A stretch of 64,000 bases of DNA, from contig JAEUWH010000082.1 of the NCBI GenBank assembly GCA_016785955.1, positions 124,001 to 188,000 of the forward strand, written 5' to 3'. Positions within the stretch are counted from its first letter, which is position 1. Each line of letters opens with the position of its first letter. The notes under the pieces were generated by a model. That model worked only from the letters and a program-made list of their open reading frames with translations, did not search any database and was not told the DNA's origin. This DNA comes from Pseudobdellovibrionaceae bacterium. GTDB lineage: Bacteria > Bdellovibrionota > Bdellovibrionia > Bdellovibrionales > Bdellovibrionaceae. A program made the position numbers and the translations under genes. Positions 61,816 to 64,000 of this stretch are shown piece after piece.

Positions 61816-63393
61816 ATGCCGCTATTCAGTTGGTTTCAACGTATATTTCGTAGCAAAACTACCGTGTCCGCTGTGGTTCTTTCTTCTTTAACTCTCATTT
61901 TAATTATTGGCTTTCAGAATTGTGGAAAAGCAGGCTTTGATAGTGCTGGCGATACTCAATTACAATCTATAAATCCAGCAGATGGTGTTCCATTCGCCTT
62001 TGAAGCTGCTGCAGATATGATCACGTATAATTCATGTAATTCGCCGTCGTCTCAAGGAAAAACGTTTAACTACATGATCGGTGCCTATGATTCTAAAACG
62101 ACGGCCGGCGCCGTCGTTGGCTCAACGTCGTATTCGCCAAAAGGAGGCGTTCGAATTCGCCAGGAGTTCATTAACTATGCTGCGCAAGTTTTAAAACCAG
62201 ACTATCCAAATCCTGAAGTGACGGCCGAGCAAGTCCAACGATTGCTGGCAGAGTCGAGCCTGAACTCGAAAGTACTTCCGCAGGTTTCAGTTCGATCTAT
62301 TTATAAAAGTTTAAGATTAAATAATGTCTTTTCGAAGACCTCGACCCCTTCACTGGGGATTGATGTGCTTCCATTGCTTGGAAATTTAGCTAATTCGACG
62401 TGGTCGAGTTTATTAGTAAGTAAAAGCTTTCCTAAAAAGTCTAAGATTGAGTACACTGATTATTTTCCAGAAGCGAGTAGTACGCAAAGTCGAATTGAGG
62501 GTGCTTTTTACTTTAATACGAACGAGCAAACGGCGGAAGATTACCGAAATGCGTTCAATAGAGTAGGTAATTTAGACGCTCAGATTGTCTTAGGCTTTTC
62601 ATATGAAAATGAAGGTGTTCTGATTTCTCCGGAAACGTCACAGAACGATATTATGACGGCCGCTTATGGTCGAGGGTACCGGTTAAGCTTTGCAAACCCC
62701 AGCGTGGCGGCGATCCCGTCTACCTGGGCGGGCCACCCAAATAATGTTGTCACGAAAGTGGAAGAATATGATCTTGTGGAAAACAAGCAAATCACCGATT
62801 CTGTTTGGGATTGTGGTTTAAGATTTAACATTGTTCGCCAAGAAGATGCTCACTTTGACTGGAACACCGTAGTTTTGGCAGTCGATAAAGCCATCCAAAT
62901 GGATTCAAATATCGCCCCCGAATCAAAAGCTGCGCAAAAAGAAGCAAAAATTTTAAGTATGGCTAATTACTATGGGCGTGTAGATGGACAAAACATTGCG
63001 GGATTTTGTCCGAAGATGAATTATCTCACCTTGATGAGTGTGCCGCCACAAAATGAAATATTTGGTGTCGGAGCGTATGCGGGAAAAACGTATGCTCAAA
63101 TTTTAGAAATGGTTCGCCGTCATCTTCCTGAAAGTGATTGGGAAGTGAACTTGGTAGACCGTTGTGTGGTTCCCAAAAAATTTTCTTGTTACCCGGAAAC
63201 CGAGCCAAGTGGTCAATCTTTGGAGGATTACGAAACGTATTATGGCAAGTATAAGGTTTCCAATCGTATCAATAAGGCATGTTTTCATCAATTTAACAAT
63301 TCTTATACCTCGAAGGCTAATAAACGTGATGATAGTGGAAACTTGCCGACAGAATGGTGTAACGAATTCGTAACTGTGTGTACGAAACGTTAA
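61816..63393 (+). CDS. lipoprotein with F-Q-N-C lipobox
   Basis: 525 aa from ATG at 61816 (GGGGAAAATTC ahead); the frame is open to 61786. The hydrophobic signal (SAVVLSSLTLILIIGFQNC) ends in F-Q-N-C followed by GKAGF. Asn at -1 is not canonical, but this FQNC form is, to my recollection, common in Bdellovibrio-type lipoproteins. The mature part has no family I recognise and about ten cysteines, the last ones near the C-terminus. Likely anchored to an envelope membrane. Downstream lies an outer-membrane protein gene. Confidence 0.75.
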   Translation: MPLFSWFQRIFRSKTTVSAVVLSSLTLILIIGFQNCGKAGFDSAGDTQLQSINPADGVPFAFEAAADMITYNSCNSPSSQGKTFNYMIGAYDSKTTAGAVVGSTSYSPKGGVRIRQEFINYAAQVLKPDYPNPEVTAEQVQRLLAESSLNSKVLPQVSVRSIYKSLRLNNVFSKTSTPSLGIDVLPLLGNLANSTWSSLLVSKSFPKKSKIEYTDYFPEASSTQSRIEGAFYFNTNEQTAEDYRNAFNRVGNLDAQIVLGFSYENEGVLISPETSQNDIMTAAYGRGYRLSFANPSVAAIPSTWAGHPNNVVTKVEEYDLVENKQITDSVWDCGLRFNIVRQEDAHFDWNTVVLAVDKAIQMDSNIAPESKAAQKEAKILSMANYYGRVDGQNIAGFCPKMNYLTLMSVPPQNEIFGVGAYAGKTYAQILEMVRRHLPESDWEVNLVDRCVVPKKFSCYPETEPSGQSLEDYETYYGKYKVSNRINKACFHQFNNSYTSKANKRDDSGNLPTEWCNEFVTVCTKR

Positions 63394-63456
63394 TACCGCA
63401 CCACTTCTTATTTCCTTCTGTAGACATTGCCTAAATTCTAGTGCCATAATTTTTAA

Positions 63457-64000
63457 ATGAAAAAGTTCTTTGTGGTTTTTTTTATCAGTCTATCTTTATG
63501 GGCGTCCTTAGATAATACTACTAAAACTACAGGCAGTGTTTCTTCGGCTCTGGGTGGTGCTGGTCGTGCGGCCGTTGCACCGGGTGACGTAAGCACATTG
63601 AATCCAGCTAATTTAGCCCATTTGCGTGGTTATTATTTGTACTCGCGCTATTTGCCGGGTGAGTCGGCGTATGCGATATCTGATAATACTGCGGAAACGG
63701 TTGTGCCAGCGTCGGTTTATTATTATCAAAATTCCCAAGAGCGTAATTTCAAGCTTTCATTTGCAGAGAAAATCAGGAAAAGAATAGCCGTTGGGATCAG
63801 CGGAAGTTTTTATCAATTTCGAAATACTGAGCAATCAGCGAATCGTATGAATATGGATTTCGGGGTTTCTTATGTTCCTCGAGACAATTTGGGGTTTGGA
63901 TTTGTCGCGTATAACTTGATAGGGGCTGCTTCGAATGAATTGATTCGAGAACGCACGGCTCCCCAAATTGGGATGGGTTCTCACTACATGTATAGGGGTT
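63457..64000 (+). CDS. FadL/OmpP1-like outer-membrane protein (3' end cut by window)
   Basis: 181 complete codons to the window edge. ATG at 63457 opens a signal peptide (KKFFVVFFISLSLWASLD) followed by 'GSVSSALGGAGRAAVAPGDV' and 'STLNPANLAHLRGYY', the usual start of OmpP1/FadL/PorV-type proteins (s.alGgAG.A......NPA.la). Strands of alternating aromatic and polar residues follow. Outer-membrane transport or secretion-linked barrel. The end lies outside the window. Confidence 0.7.
   Translation, partial: MKKFFVVFFISLSLWASLDNTTKTTGSVSSALGGAGRAAVAPGDVSTLNPANLAHLRGYYLYSRYLPGESAYAISDNTAETVVPASVYYYQNSQERNFKLSFAEKIRKRIAVGISGSFYQFRNTEQSANRMNMDFGVSYVPRDNLGFGFVAYNLIGAASNELIRERTAPQIGMGSHYMYRG

Overview
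This 64 kb window is chromosomal DNA of an AT-rich Gram-negative bacterium. The gene content fits Bdellovibrionota, most likely the family Pseudobdellovibrionaceae (Bdellovibrio or Pseudobdellovibrio relatives). That placement is an inference. It rests on the very high density of exported proteins, a lipoprotein with an F-Q-N-C lipobox, a type II (periplasmic-style) polyhydroxybutyrate depolymerase, the Mla/MCE operon, RodZ-type proteins, and the style of the core gene blocks. I ran no database search.

Layout. 0-6 kb: a ComF-type phosphoribosyltransferase, a LolA-like chaperone, rimO, a TPR protein, and a Flp-pilin-like Gly/Ser-rich membrane protein. 6-12.5 kb: a minus-strand run with a DnaQ-like exonuclease, a PHP-like protein, a GT39-type membrane glycosyltransferase, rodZ, a TPR lipoprotein and a TrmA/RlmD-family methyltransferase. 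12.6-15.4 kb: ndk, sucD and sucC. 15.4-24 kb: lipid-transport genes, namely an orphan MlaF-like ATPase and a complete ATPase-permease-permease-MCE operon, separated by a large Cys-containing exported protein. A 24-residue Lys/Ala-rich peptide gene lies at 23.9 kb. 24-28.4 kb: two TadB/TadC-like membrane proteins, a cystathionine beta-synthase / gamma-lyase pair and tRNA-Phe. 28.5-34.4 kb: ptsI, a secreted subtilase, pgeF, rluD and a J-domain/RodZ-HTH fusion. 34.5-42.8 kb (minus strand): the conserved rpsB-tsf-pyrH-frr-uppS-cdsA-rseP-tsaB block, ending in a ParA/MinD-like ATPase. rpsB and tsf are separated by a perfect hairpin with a T-tract.

43-57.6 kb is the accessory part and the most interesting. 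Almost every protein here is exported. Four larger ones share a Cys-x-x-Phe-Tyr motif: three carry it within the last 7-10 residues, and one carries it just after its signal peptide. One is an exported poly(A)-polymerase/CCA-adding-like nucleotidyltransferase. One resembles a GT-B glycosyltransferase, and two have GNAT-like segments. A Tat-exported PhoD-type phosphatase sits among them. Two small four-cysteine secreted paralogs flank the nucleotidyltransferase gene. I propose this as a candidate set of exported enzymes sharing a new terminal motif, possibly acting on prey or in the envelope. The enzyme assignments rest on motif reading only.

57.6-64 kb: a truncated haemoglobin, priA, an exported protein of unknown role, galU, an F-Q-N-C lipoprotein, and the start of a FadL/OmpP1-like outer-membrane protein cut by the window edge.
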